Below are positions 42,546 to 56,600 of a stretch of DNA of 64,000 bases, piece after piece (position 1 is the stretch's first letter; each line of letters starts with the position of its first letter). The position numbers were made by a program, and so were the translations under genes. The DNA is taken from assembly GCF_040954835.1 (NCBI RefSeq), contig NC_090712.1, forward strand, positions 7,387,284-7,451,283, given 5' to 3'. Source of the DNA: Lepisosteus oculatus (Eukaryota; Chordata; Actinopteri; Semionotiformes; Lepisosteidae). The notes beneath the pieces are model-generated. The model ran no database searches, had not been told where the DNA came from, and worked only from the letters and a program-made list of their open reading frames with translations.

Positions 42546-44563
42546 ACTGCACTGATACAACATATGACATTGAGAAATATGATTTATTAAGAATTGCAAG
42601 GAGAGAAACATTTAAAACTCTCATTTGAAAATGCTTTCACCACCAACTTCTTTTAAATAGCAATTTCAAGTACTGCAAATAAAGCTGAATTAAGTGCGAT
42701 GTCATGAATACAACATAAAAAAACATTCGTAAATCTGAGCTTAAAATAAAAGTAATATTGATCAAATCTGTCAAAAATAAATGAAATAAAATGTTTTGAA
42801 TTTCTCCTTTAAATAAAAGCAAACAAATTTGGCTCATTTAAATTTCTATTGACTCTTTCATATGGGTGTGTCTACAGCATGTGCAGCCTATCTTTTCTCT
42901 TCACTTTAATATGAATTATTTTAAAAACTTGCCAAATTGCACAAGATGATTTGTAAATAACTAGGTAAAGCTTATATATACACATATAGATATATAAAAT
43001 ACAGGTCTATTTTAATGTAATTATACAAATAGAGTTAAGGACTCAGTAACAGTCTTTTTAAGTTTAATTAAAAATTCAGTCTTGCAGCAACTTTTACATT
43101 TTAGTACAGAATAGGTAGAATTTTCTAACCTCTGAGACCATTCAATCATCAAGCTAACGGATCAAAAAGTATACAGTACAGTTGTAATGGCATATCACCA
43201 TGGATTATTCCATTTTTATAATTCACACAGAAAAACAAACTAAAGCATCAATGCATCAAAGCATTAACTTTCTTCTACATTTTTGATCTAGAAGATATTT
43301 ATTAATATTGGTTTTAAATGTGAAGTTTTTTTAACTGAGGGGACAGCACACTGGGCTGGATGATTATTCCCTGTACAGGGTACTGGGGATTCAAATAAAG
43401 ACTGCAAAGGTCATAGCTCCACAGGAACAAAAGTCTTAAGATGCTAAAGCTAGGAGAGCACACTAATAAGTAAGAAATACTGTAAGTTAGTTAGTATATT
43501 AAGAAATAAGTATTAAAAACATGAGAGGCATATAAGGTTTGTCATCGTGACTGTCAACTAAGAGACCTTGTCTTATTATTCCTGCAGTATTCTGGAATAA
43601 TAACTGCATTATTTCCAGTTATTATTCCTACATACCTGAAGTAGCACTTGGTTCAGTTTTCGAAAAAAGAAGTATTGCCTACAACTTCCAAATGTCACCA
43701 GCACAACTCAGTGTGACAAATGTTGTAGATTTGATACTGTATTTGTATTGCAATAGCTTCATCTTTGTCTCTGGGAAGAAGGGCAAACTGTTACATTGCT
43801 GCACATTTTCAGCAGAACAGTGGGGCAATGGACTATGACATTATTGGTCATTGGAGATAAAAATCAATTCCCATTTCTGCAAGTTTGAATTCTTCAAGTT
43901 CTACAAGATAAAGCTGTCAACCAGGTCAATGAGGCTACAACGAAGCAACTGCAAATCATTAAACTGTCATCATAATCTTATTTTCTATATCAACAGCTTG
44001 CCCAATATTTAGATTTAGCATATATTTAATACAAACACTGTACCTATCTACATTACTCTAAATTATTCTCTATAACACTTAGCCATTTTCTGATTAAGTT
44101 AAAAGAAAAATGTGAGAGATGACTGGAGCCCTGACACTAACTAGCGCTACAAGTACTAGATTAACACATCAAGAATGCTTCGCACTTGTCTAACGAGATA
44201 TTCAAAACAAACGTGTTTTTAAATATTATGCACGTGGCTAATAACCACCGTTTCACTATCGTAGCTTACATAGCAAAGACAGTGCAGACGAAAACAGAAA
44301 ACAAAGGAACTAATGTAGGAAACATCTGGTTTACCTTCACGTAAACTAGAGGCAAGAATTTCTTGGTTCTGTATTTAGAAAAAGCAGCATACGGCTAAGG
44401 TTGAAGAGAAGAGCAGCATTAAATCTTATGTTACTTATAGTGCACTGAGTAAAGCCCAGAATATCTACATCTCTCCCAAGACACCTGTTAAAACACTACA
44501 GCTTATGAGCGTGCTGGTTGCCAGGGGCTGTATGTATTGCTGTTGGACCAGTCAGGCTGTGTC
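42546..44563 (-). other. TASP1: TASP1 3' UTR and downstream flank
   Basis: Non-coding sequence downstream of the TASP1 stop (TASP1 is read leftwards). Candidate poly(A) signals on the minus strand are ATTAAA at 44025-44030 and AATAAA at 43298-43303. No other gene seen. Confidence 0.45.
43298..43303 (-). terminator. TASP1: Candidate poly(A) signal for TASP1
   Basis: Minus-strand AATAAA, the first canonical hexamer I find downstream of the TASP1 stop, giving a UTR of about 1.26 kb. The ATTAAA at 44025-44030 is a nearer alternative. Confidence 0.35.
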
Positions 44564-44656
44564 TCAGCGGCTGAGGCTGCCCAGCCGACAGACCCCTCCT
44601 TCGATGGCGAGCGACTGTCCGGCAACAGCTCCAGGAGGAAGTCTTGAAATGTGAGT
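44564..44656 (-). CDS. TASP1: TASP1 terminal coding exon
   Basis: Minus-strand acceptor TTTTCCACAG. Encodes THISRLPPGAVAGQSLAIEG and GVCRLGSLSR, then TGA (44564-44566). Starts in phase 0. Confidence 0.96.
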   Translation of the reverse strand, partial: THISRLPPGAVAGQSLAIEGGVCRLGSLSR

Positions 44657-47600
44657 CTGTGGAAAAACAGAGCGAGGCCAGTGTTTACCGAAGGAGACAA
44701 ACACAGCTGCAGAGAAGAGGATTCTCACAGGATCAAAGCAGGCCCAGATCGCTCCACTGGTAACTGCTGTGTGCTCAGTGCCCGCTTCATCTGAGAGGAA
44801 TAAAGCCCAAGGGACAAACAAGGCCAGCTAGAGTGCAGCCTCTAAATACCCACACCTGCAGCACGAAGAAGAAAAATAGAGCTGACATCACGCCGGCATT
44901 AAGAGGTGTAATCTTTGTTTTTGCTTTTTTTAAGGCTGAACTCTGGCCTTTCAGCATCCAGAGACCAGCTATCACTACTGTGGAACAACATCCACTGAAG
45001 TCCAGCAACACACGGAATTACTCAAAAAACATGACAGACAAATTATTTTCTTTTTGAAGACGAGGTGGGTGGGGAAAGAAAAGAAAAATAAAATTGATTT
45101 TGTAAAAAAAAAAAAGCATTACAAATGAACCAAGTCAAGAAAAACACCAACCATGGATCTATGAAGAGAGTATTAAATTCTTTCAAGAAATGTCAGCCTG
45201 GCATAGGTCTTGTATACAACAAGTCAGAAAGAAGTGATTTAACACAATTTGTGAAAAAATACTGTAAGGAATATCTTTTCATTCTCAAAATCACACAGGA
45301 CAGGTTAAATAGAATAAGGCTGAGAGATGAGGGGGGCGATGGTGCCATTTTGGAATAAGAAGTTTAAATGGAACAGAGATCAGAGTAGTGGGCAGATCCG
45401 ACAGTTCTCTTATCGGTGAGGAACAGACTCACACTTCCCAGTTAAACAAAACGAATCCCTCTTATCTCTCTTCCGCTGGGCCTTTTTTTGTGCTGATTTG
45501 TGTTTTTGTTTTTTGTTTGTTGGAGCAAACAGGAAGGGGTACAAGTTGAGTAGTCCTGATTCGAAGTTTACACTGAAACATCTTCTGCTACACACATGCT
45601 TGCACAAATATGTGAAAAAAACAAAAGCTGGGATTAATAATGAAAAAAATAACATAGAAAGGGAAAGGAAATGTAACAAAAAAATTCAATGGGCACTTTA
45701 AAAGGCCTGTGAGTCATTAACAACACACAACAGCTCCAAACCAGAAATACCCCAAGGCTGTTTGTCCAAAGCGCAATACTGCCGCCAAAAACAACAAACC
45801 TCTTTAAGATCTATAGACATGTAACAGGTGTTACAGTACCGGTTTGAGTTTTTTAATTTCTGTTTACACAGTTATTTGGCTTAATGTATACTTTCCGTAA
45901 AATTACGTTTGTATGCTGGACTGTTACTATATTTTTAAATTTGAAATTTCTATCACTAAAGCTATTATGTAAATACCTTCTTTTTCTGAAACCTAACCAT
46001 TGAGATGGGAATGATTGTACAAGGGACAGAGAGAAACAAACGTCACACACAAAAAAAGTGAATCTCCCTTCTGGTTCTGGTTCCTTGATGGTACAGAATT
46101 AAACAGCAGAGTAAAACCTCAATTTAATGGACCTAGAACCAAAAGTGAAAATCTGTGGATGCTGACTGTCCAGCAAGCCTCCACTCCACACTAACAAGGG
46201 AGTGCAGTCCATCAAATTTGCTATTTCAGGCTCTCGGTCAAGAGTTACCTAGATACTTCCCGATCCATTTTCTAAACAGGTGTAAGGGAAAGGATATCCA
46301 TCATGGCCTCTGAAGGTGGTGAGAAAAGGAAGGTGGTTGATCTGAATCCAAGTCAGAAACTAGAACTTATGAAGAATCTTGGATTTAGTGTAAAAAAAAG
46401 GGCAAAGCAAAGCTCTTTAAAACGTGATGCACATCCACAACATTATTAAGCTCTACCAAGTTAATAGATTCAGACAGTGTTCATCATTGCTTAACAGTAA
46501 ACCATTTCTTCACCGTGGGGTTTGCCGTGTTGCTAAGAGCAGAGAGATCCTTGGTCGACTATTCAGACCTACTGTACCTGCGGAGGAACTTGCCCATTTC
46601 TGCGTCAGGGCTTGGGGAGTTCTTGTCACTGTCAGAGAGCGACATGACCCAGGTTCCATGATCAGATAACTATGATTTTCCATGACTACAGGTTAATATA
46701 TCAATTATTTACGTAGATATGTAGCTATTTGTTCCCTTTGAGAACAGAAAAGGTTATGATAGCTTAGTTGTGTGTGTCAAAGAACTACAGCTTTACAATT
46801 TCCTTCCCTGTTGAATTCCTCCTCTTTGAGGTTTTAACACACAACCGAATTTGCCATTAAAATATAATAAATGCAATATAATCAGTCTAGCACAGGCTGA
46901 GCCCAGAAGAGCTAGCTTATAAATATGAACACATAGTGGCCCAGTTGTGTTTTAAAGCTCACTACAAATCTTACATGTTTGTCTGAGATAAGATTATGGC
47001 TTGAATGATTCACTTCACTTGCTGTCAGCAGATGTTCAATAACTACCGTAGAAGAATAATTTGTACCCCATAACCTCAGACTTGCTAGATTTATTACAAA
47101 TCCTCTTTCTACTGAAGCCTAGTATTCTGGTAACCTACTTCTTGTCACTGGCAATTAAAATAGTGACTTTTTGGTTCACAGAAACCCAAAACCCCAGGGA
47201 TTACACTAATACTATATCCCTGGAATGGAGCCAGTAAAAATTGGCTAGGACAAACTACAAACTGAATGCAGCACGAGGGCATTCTGTCAGTAAGTCCTAA
47301 GATTAGATCAAAGTCTTCCAGAGGAGATTAAAAGACTAATTTCTACCCGGTATTGAACACAAAACCTCATAGCTTAATTACAAATAACAGCATGGAATTA
47401 ATACAGGTCCCATAAACGAGATGTAGGACAGGAGCAATCATCATTGAATTCTTAACGAAACAACAACCATAAATTGTTCAAATATGGACAACCGTCTCAA
47501 AATAAAGTAATATATTTTCTATTTTTTAAAGCAGAAAAAAACAGAGGAGCTATAAAATGATTATTTCCTGATCATTTCCCTGTTCGTTTCTGAACTGAAA

Positions 47601-50600
47601 CATATTTCCTATGACATTCAGCAGAATAAAAACCTCAAGCTTTACCTGAAGATGAATATGGTTTACAAATGTGAGAAAAGAGAAACGCCATTCATGTTTT
47701 TGGCCAACAATGAAAAGTACTGTATATAAAGACTACCTGCTGTTAGCACAGCCTGTGTTTGGTTTTTGCAAAGCGATGCAAGATTGTGACAATTTAGAAG
47801 GGTTGATAATGGAACACACAGGCTGACAGCAGCCTTCTTGCAAATATTTGTCAAAATGTTCTTAAGAAAACAATGAAAAAATGTGTTAATCCCTACCTAT
47901 ACAACTGTTATTGCAAAATGGAATGTCTATTTATTATCAGTGCAAAGACTAATCAAAGGTTTTTTTTACATATCTGCTGCTTTAGTTTTACAGACTGGCT
48001 CAGAATTCTAGTCCCCTGGTGAACTACATGAACGGAAACCAACAAGTATTTTCTGCCGGACAATAATTAGGGAGCTGGTGTTTTCTGATACAGAGTTGCA
48101 CTCTTTTAAGACAGGTGTGATACAAATTATAGCTGAATAGGGATAAACCCACAGCAAATAAATACATTAAACAAAAGTGAAATTTGTGAGATTTGATCAA
48201 ATGTGCCCAATTGTGTTTTGCATTCATACAGATCATGGTATCAGTATATAAGCTATTACGTCTGTATAAAGAAAGGGAAATTTAAACAATCGGTGCAATG
48301 CTTGCATTTATTTTTAATTATCAGTACAGGCCAAACAATATACAAATAGTTGGGAAATTAACAGTAGTTATACATTGATCCTTGAAGATTTTCTTTGCTG
48401 TCTGAATGTTATAAGAAGGCTCCATGCAGAGCTGGCTAAATCAAATCCTTTAAAAGCATTAGTTATTTGTAGCATGTATATTATTTACCACAGAGATCAC
48501 CATCTTCTAAATTATGACCAACAAATCTACATTTTCCTATCAAATATTTTATGAGAAAATCTGGGTAGTTACTGGGGGTTCAGAAACTGCAGACAGTCCA
48601 GATTGTACAGGCATTTTCTTCACCTATTATAAAAAAAACACAACTAAAAATAATAACAATTTTTTTGCACTTTTCCTTGATGCCGTGTTATACAGTTGCC
48701 CACACAGGCATTAAAGCAACACAAAGACAAACAGATAAACACAGATACATAGGTAAATGGACACGTAAGTCCAACGTAAAGAGGAACTGAAAATCAGCCA
48801 ACAAGCTACAGTACGTATCATTTATCTTTTACATGTAATGGGCCAGAGAATTCAGGAGTTTAACCATGGCAGCTTCTCTTATTACCCACCTTTACATATT
48901 AAAGGCTTATGTACAGATCCTGACACTAGTGGAATGCACAAAGTGCTTCAAGTGAAACTGCAGTTGTAGTAAATTTTCCATCTTGTGTTACAGCTTGCTG
49001 TAACGATGCTGCATAATCATGTAGGTAGAAAAGGGGAACATTGAAGGAAATGTTTCACTACATTCTGGCCTTTTCTTCAATCTTACTACATGAACCACAT
49101 TAACTTTTAAACAAAGAGTTACAGTACGTGCTGAACTGTGAAATACAGATTATTGTTAGTAACACTTTCACATGCAATCCTGTATGTTTTTATGATCGCT
49201 GCAACCTATATTTGGATTTCTGTTAGTGAAAGTCTATTTATCAATAACCATATACTGATGACCACTCAGTTAAAAAATAACACTTCTATATTTGAAATAG
49301 AAACTATACGGTTTCAATAAAAACTCTATTGTTTTTATGTAATATTTGTAATTTAATAGTAACCAAAATGTTCATCTTTTTCTACTGGATTAGTACATGA
49401 ACTGAAGAATCAATAAAAACTGTCAGACCTCTCACTAGCTGAACTGAATTCAGGTCATTTGATTTACTTGCCTAAAACACAGTAAGACATAACAACCAGA
49501 TTAAATCAAAGCAGATTTTGATGTCTGAAAAGAGAGGTGCCAGGAACAGCATGGTCATAATGAAACTGAACTGAGCTGAACTCTAGAGAGACCAGCGTTC
49601 CATCTGGACAAAGTTTTCACCAATTTTAAAAAGGTAAGAAACAGAATGACAATTAGTTGTATTAGATTTCTCTACAGTGTGAAGTAAGCTCTCCCTACTC
49701 ATGTGAATTGAATGTTCTAGACACAGTAATTGCTTGATTTTTTTCTTCTGAAATATAGACAGAGCCATTTGAAATAAATTGTTATATTTATTTCTAACAC
49801 TAGTTAAAGGACATCTCCCAATAACAAAGGTGGTTTTGCACTCTTATTGTACTTAGTGTAACAGAACACAGACGGGTTCAGATTTTGATGAAAACTTTGA
49901 TGACTAAAAACCAAAATCGCCAAGTTGTTTTCTATACATCTGTGTGCTATTGTTATGCTTTACAGATCATCTCATGCCCATCCTCCTCTATTCAGGTTTT
50001 ATATGGTTTCACTGAGAGTTTGATAGGTCTTCTGTCACTTAATTCAGAAGTGGGAAGTTCAGAAGTGTTGAGAGATGACCAAATATGCAAAGGCTTAGAT
50101 ATTCTCTGCAGTGCTACACTGTGCGTTTACATAAGGATCCAGGCCGAGTTATGAATAGTTTATCAATGATCTCTCATGTAACTAGAAGTAATGTTGTGGA
50201 TCCATGATTTTCGCTTTGGCTCTCTCCACTTTTCACTGAAACAATACAAACATGCCCTCTGTCCTAAAGAGGTACAATTTCTGCACTGCTGTTCATATAT
50301 GCCAAGGACATTTGCAGGAGTTTAGTTGAGGATCATGTATGACAATCTCGAAATGAACCAGCTTTTTAGACGTCAAAATGTGCTAAACCTGAAACATAAC
50401 ATCTCCTTGACTACAAGTGCCTGCCATCCCTTAAGGACACACTAATCTACATCACGGACACACGGCATCCATCGAACAACAAGCAGAGTGCCCTCCACTG
50501 TTTTGTTTGAAGCCTTCAGAACCCTCTAATTACACAAAAAAAGGCAAAAGTCCTTTTGATGTCTACAAAAGCAGTGTTATGTTTTGCAATGACCTTCAGA

Positions 50601-53600
50601 AAGAAGGAAAAGGGGAAAAAAGAAAGGCACACAACAAGAAGAAAAAAATATGCCAAATGTTTTCAATACTTGAAAAATGTTTTCCTGAACCGCAAGCTAC
50701 ACTTGTAATTCCAAAGCAGCAGCACGTCTTCAATTTGGACTTGCTCAGAATACAACGAAATTCCTGTCTGTATGACAGAACAGATTATTTTTTGATCAAT
50801 AGAAGTCGGCAGCCTAGGCATTTGCGGTTTCTCTCTGGAAAGCATTTGTGGCCACAAGCTCAAAGGAGGAAGAAAGAAGAGGGATTAACTCCCTTCAAGG
50901 AAGGTCAAAAGCATAATTTAAAAGTGAACTGAGAGGAGCAGCTGTGTCTGTCAGCCCAGCAATATGGAAACAATGTATGCCAGATGTCAAAGAATGCAGT
51001 TGTAAGCAGGCAAACCTTTCGTTCTCTCATATTTTGATAAAAGGTGAAACCTCCTTATAGCAGGTGTTCATATCCAGCAACATAATGCCTGAGCTCCATC
51101 CCATTGCTCTGCAGCAAAAGTAACTTTGAACACTGTTAGCTATATTCAATTGCAGATATACAGTAGAAGTACTGGCACCTTCCATCTGGAACACTGTTAT
51201 TCAGCGTTTATCAAATGTAATCTCATATTTATATGACAGCGTTTAGTCAACAAGGATGCCTCTGAACAATTTTTTTCTAAGAAGCAGCAGATTGACCGTG
51301 AACTAAATAACAGAACCTTCTTGTTCACAGCTCCCTTGACCGCCCTCAACAATCATCCACACCAGGTACTTTCCCCTGCAACAGAGCTCACTGCATCACC
51401 TGCAACTACATATCTAACACCACATTCATTCAAGGCCCCTCAGTACAATTCCGGGTCACCCAGGTGACCTCTTTTATCTCCAGCAAGCTCATTTACTGTA
51501 TCTCTTGCAGGAAATGCCCAGCTATCTACTTTGTGGAAACCGGAAGGAGACTAGGAGACCACTTCAGAGAACATGTTAGGACTGTTCTCCTAGTCCATAG
51601 TTTCTCATTTCACCTCAGACGGCCATGATCACACTGATCTCTCCGTCTGCATTCTCAAAGAAAGGTTTCTCAACTCCCAAAGTAGAAAGACATCAGAAAC
51701 AAAAATGATCCCGAAACTTTGTTCACACCTTTCCCCTTCCCTCAATGACAGACTTGTTTTTGTGTAATCTTCTCTATTCTCATGCAGGTTTCGACATCAC
51801 CACTCTCTTCACCACTCCCCACTTCACACCACCTGAGTGGCCTCTCTGCCTCTCCCCTGCTCCCGCCTTCTCCACCCTCCCAGCTTTTGTTCTTCTGTGC
51901 TATTTAATCTTTGCTGTCTGCCCTGTCTTTCTCACACCCGAAGAAGGCTCCACATAGAAATAATACTTTGAAGCCTGATTCTGCTGCATGCTTTAGCACA
52001 ACAATACACTGTGAATTAATATTACGGCTTTCAGCATTTCAAACAGTGAGGGACCCACCCTGGAGTTGTGACAAAATCAGCACACAAAAGACTAAGTTCA
52101 TATCCAGGTCCATTTCCTTTCCTATATTATGCGAGATGTTTCAATAGGGAAAACTTCATACAGAACTCAAAAATTGACTATTCATTTTCACAATTTCAAT
52201 GAATGACAAGAATTAATCAATATAGCAGCTAGTATACTGTGTTAATGGGTATTAGAATGTAAAAGGTAACTGTATGCAGTTGACCATGTGTCATAAAATG
52301 TATTTTGTCAACTTAAATTGTTGCTAATGATTCTCATACTTATAACCCTTCAAAAAAACATGAATCCCAGAGCAAGAAATATTTGCCAAACAATACAGCA
52401 GGTTTTTATAATATTCCTATTGAGCCATAAATCCACTGTAAGGATATCAAATTTTACTTTAGATGGAACAGATGAAAAATAAAACTCAGAAGATGGGGAT
52501 CACTGCAGGCGAAAACATCCAGAGAGATTTATTATTGTAGTTTTGCTTGTTTTGATTATTTTTACATTAATTCAGCTTTATGGCTGGTCTTGGAGCCATT
52601 TTTGTTTAAGCACTGTTGGAAAGACACACATATCAGGGTGTGCGGATTTTACAGCTACCATAAAGTATGAAACAAGCAGTTAATCACGGCGCTTAGTAAC
52701 TAAAGTCTTTTGTGTCTAAAATGCAAAAAAAGTTAACCAATACATAAAACCTGTTACATTATATTGTACTCAGAAATTAATTCATAAACAAATCTAGATT
52801 TCATGGTGTCATTAAATTTTGGATTTAAATCCACTAAAAAGTAGTTTTGGCTTGTCATACTATTCTATACAATATTGCTTGTATTTTCCTACATGCTGTT
52901 TGACAAAAGATTTTAGTCCTAATTCTGCAAGCAATGAAGCTCTTTCAGTAATATTATTCAGTCCACTATAGGCAAAATAATACAGGTCAAATACTAAGCT
53001 GATAATTCTGTAAGAATTGTGATTTGGAGTTCAGGGTAAAATTTATAATAGCTTTAACATTACATATTCCGACAAATATGTAAACTCAGGGAAAGCCATC
53101 ACACCAAAAACTCAGTGCAAATGATCAATTAATGTTAGAGAAAAAAATAACTTATTACAAAGTCCTTTTTTCATCTAATAAGCAGTCGTCAATTCCGGAA
53201 AAGTTTTATGTAATTTCGACAAGGCCTGTAGCTAGTCTATGACTCACAAAGAAAATTATACTTATTCTGTTGATTCAACAAAATCCCCAACTTAAAATTA
53301 ATTATTAAAAAAGCATGCAAAGTTTAAAATTAACATTGCCCCTTAGCACTTACTGAAATCGTAAAATCTACCATAATTACCATTTTAATTTTCTCAATAT
53401 GTTTACTACTTGAAACCTGAGATGAATAGAAGTGTATTTTTTTCTAGAAAAGCTTTTGTATACTTTTGTGACTGGGGAATCTGAAACAACAAGGCAGTTG
53501 TGTCTGTGTTTAAACAGATGACGGTGCTTCTGCTCATTAATCCAAATTAAACCGACATACATATTATGTAAGAACAGTATTGAACATTAGGCCTCCAGGT

Positions 53601-56600
53601 GGACTGTTATACTGTATGTTGTATCAGTAAAATGCATTCACAGAAAAAAAATTGGGGTATAATCTGGAAAAATAAGGACATCAGAGAAAGGACTGTTTTC
53701 ATTTGAAGGTCTTTGTTGATAAATATTATTACCCAATAAAACTACTGCCTGATGATCCAATATTCTTCAGAATTCTAATTTCACTAAATTTATTAATGGC
53801 TTATTTGTTATATTGATTTACATTACTTCACAACTCTGTGCATCAGTAAAAGTTTGTCTCAATATTCCTTTTTATCTTTTTTCTAGAAACAAAATTTGTT
53901 TTGTCTTGTGATATATATTTCCTGCGAACATCAGACGTTGCTATTACTTATTGCTTTATGACGGGTGTAGGCCATCATGAAAAGACACAGAGGAAAAAAT
54001 GACAAGCATAATGGTATTCACTAAAAATTTCACAAGAGAGGTTTAATATTCATTTGTGTCCTCTGTATGCACTGAGGACTAAATAAATGGAAGTACAGCA
54101 ACACAAAAGGACACCAAGTCCCAACATTGAAAATGGAGTCAGTATTAGTTTGCATAGCTGACTTGAGTCATTGTTTCTTTGTTCTAGCTTTGGGTCCATC
54201 AAGCTTCAGAACTCTTTCCAAAGACACGCAACTCTGAGGCAACTCTAATTCAAAAGCTTAGTGCTCTGCTGGGTGCTTATTAAAAACTCACCTTGGCTTT
54301 GCCATCACGAGCTGACATGTATCCAATACACATGCTTTCTGTTGTATGGCTCCACAGGAACTCCACTATAAAATGAAATGCAAACAGAAGTATATATTAC
54401 AGAAGGAAATTTGTGGAATAATCCTGTTTAAGGCTGCGAGGCATGACTGATCTCACCCAAGAGAACTTAATATCTACACGAAATATTGGATGTGCAGAGT
54501 TCTGCAGAGGCTGTGAAGCGACATACACGAAATTTATTCTATTAATATAGCATAACAATCGGTATATGCAGGAGCCTGTTTAAGAAACAAAATCCGTTGT
54601 ATTGGAATAGTTCTAAGCAAGTAATTACAATAAATGCTTTTGGTAACGAGATTGTTTTGTTTAATTGTTTAACTGTTGTGAAAGATATTTTGAGGAGTAC
54701 TGGCATTTAATGAGGAATCTGAAGGCTAGAAAAGCTTGACAGAGGAAAACCTGATGACCGATTTGGGTTAACCCAATGATTCCTTAAAACTGCTGCTTTT
54801 TTTGGTGTCCTCAGCTCAACCAGATTTTCAAATTAGATGCAGATAGAAAGCTGCCCAACTACACAGATTAATGATTGGACATATTTTGATTGAATATTAA
54901 TTAGCTTTGACCATTTCATAAAGATTCTAAGGCTATGAAATGGGCAGATCCAATTAATATCCACATGCGCTGTAATTCACAGTGTTATCTATTCTTAAAA
55001 ACTCTGCAACCTTGACTGGCAGTTCCTGTTAGAGACACTATAAGAAAGAGAAATTAATACACATACTTTACAGGCCATACTAAGACGAAGGTAGTCGGAG
55101 AACTACACTACAGCACAACAAGCAAAGCAAGCATAACAATCTGACAGCTGCAAAACTCTGGCTCCTCTTTAAAAGGAAAGTAACCTTATCTCTCTGCACC
55201 TACAATTCCAAATATGCCAATTCAAAGTTAGATAGGAAAAGTTTTTGGAATTAAAAAAGAATGACAAATCTGACAAATTCTGTGTGCTTATCTTATCCAC
55301 TTATCTCAATCTGAAGCAGCTGCAGCCTAATTCAACTCAACAAGTAGATTTCTTAAAATGAAAATGTGAGAAATCCTTTGAGGGATGCACAGGAGTGAAA
55401 TAATAGCAACTATACCTCAGTACTACAATCTCCATTTTCCAAACCAACAAAATACAACTCCCAGTTCTCTGCAAATACCAAGGAATAAGAACTCACCAAC
55501 AGTTAAGAAGTATTGTATACCATATGTAACTATCCTGTTGGTGAAGATAATATAAATGGAATATTGTAATAAGTAAATAAGAAAAAACTAAATTCTAGTG
55601 ACCTACAGACATCGTGTATGTTTGAATTACTATTAACAATTTATTTTTAGCACATACATCCTTCACCAGGATGAATTAGAATATAGGACATGTAGGAGAT
55701 TAATAGTAAGGACAAGGAACAATTGTGCAGGTATAATAAGGCAACATTCAATAATTTATTTGCAAATATTTATTTAATGTAAAGATGAATTGTGTTCATG
55801 GCAAAATATAAACAAATAATTAGAAACTGTTTTCCACTACACACAGATAAATTAAATGTCACCTCTTCAATGTAATTCTGCCTTTTAAGATGCAATTGTT
55901 AACCCTTAAGAGAGGACATTTTTTAACAATGATAGTAAATCATTGTGCTATTTTGTTCAAAACGTTGTCTCTTTCAAACAATAGCTCTTTGTTGTCTTTT
56001 AAATTCTTTGCACTTGGAACACCTGCTTGTACCTTGTTGTATTTTTTTATTGCATCCATTAAAAACAGCTTTTTGCTATGTTCATACTGAAAGAGCCAGC
56101 TTTTCACATAGTACTATACAAACTGTGTCTGGCATTTTGTTGATAAATAACAGAATGACGTTTTATACAATAAGAGAAAAACAAATTTGGTATCACCTCA
56201 GCGTAACATAAAGACAAAGTCATGTTACAATGCTGTTTATAATAAAACAGTACATTTCTGAATGGATTGTAACCCTGATCTACATAGGTATACATGACCT
56301 GTTATTAGTCAGTGTAGGGAGTCTCAAATTTTCAGACATTTCCTGAAATGTCTTGATTAAAGGCACGTTCACACAGGGTATATTTAGTTCAAAATGATAT
56401 AATAACTGCTGAGTTTGTTTTGAAGTGAACCTTAATTTGTTTTCTTATTTAATTTGCTTTTATTTAGGGGACTCAGTACATTTGTATTCACACTGTAGTA
56501 ATCAAATGAGTTCAAGTTATTTCTACACCCATTGTTTATACTGTTATATTTGATATATTTTTTTAGGTCTTGTCGTGGTTTTTGTATTTGGTCAAAAAAC

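Larger units (their letters stand above)
44657..54291 (-). other. TASP1: TASP1 intron (9.6 kb)
   Basis: Non-coding, AT-rich. It contains the pogo/Tigger-like relic at 46107-46838 and the Penelope-like relic at 51340-51975. No nested functional gene found. Confidence 0.75.

Noticed and set aside
50507..50932. 141-codon plus-strand open frame in a TASP1 intron
   Set aside because: It starts at TTG, is Lys-rich low complexity in part, and matches nothing I recognise. Probably chance.
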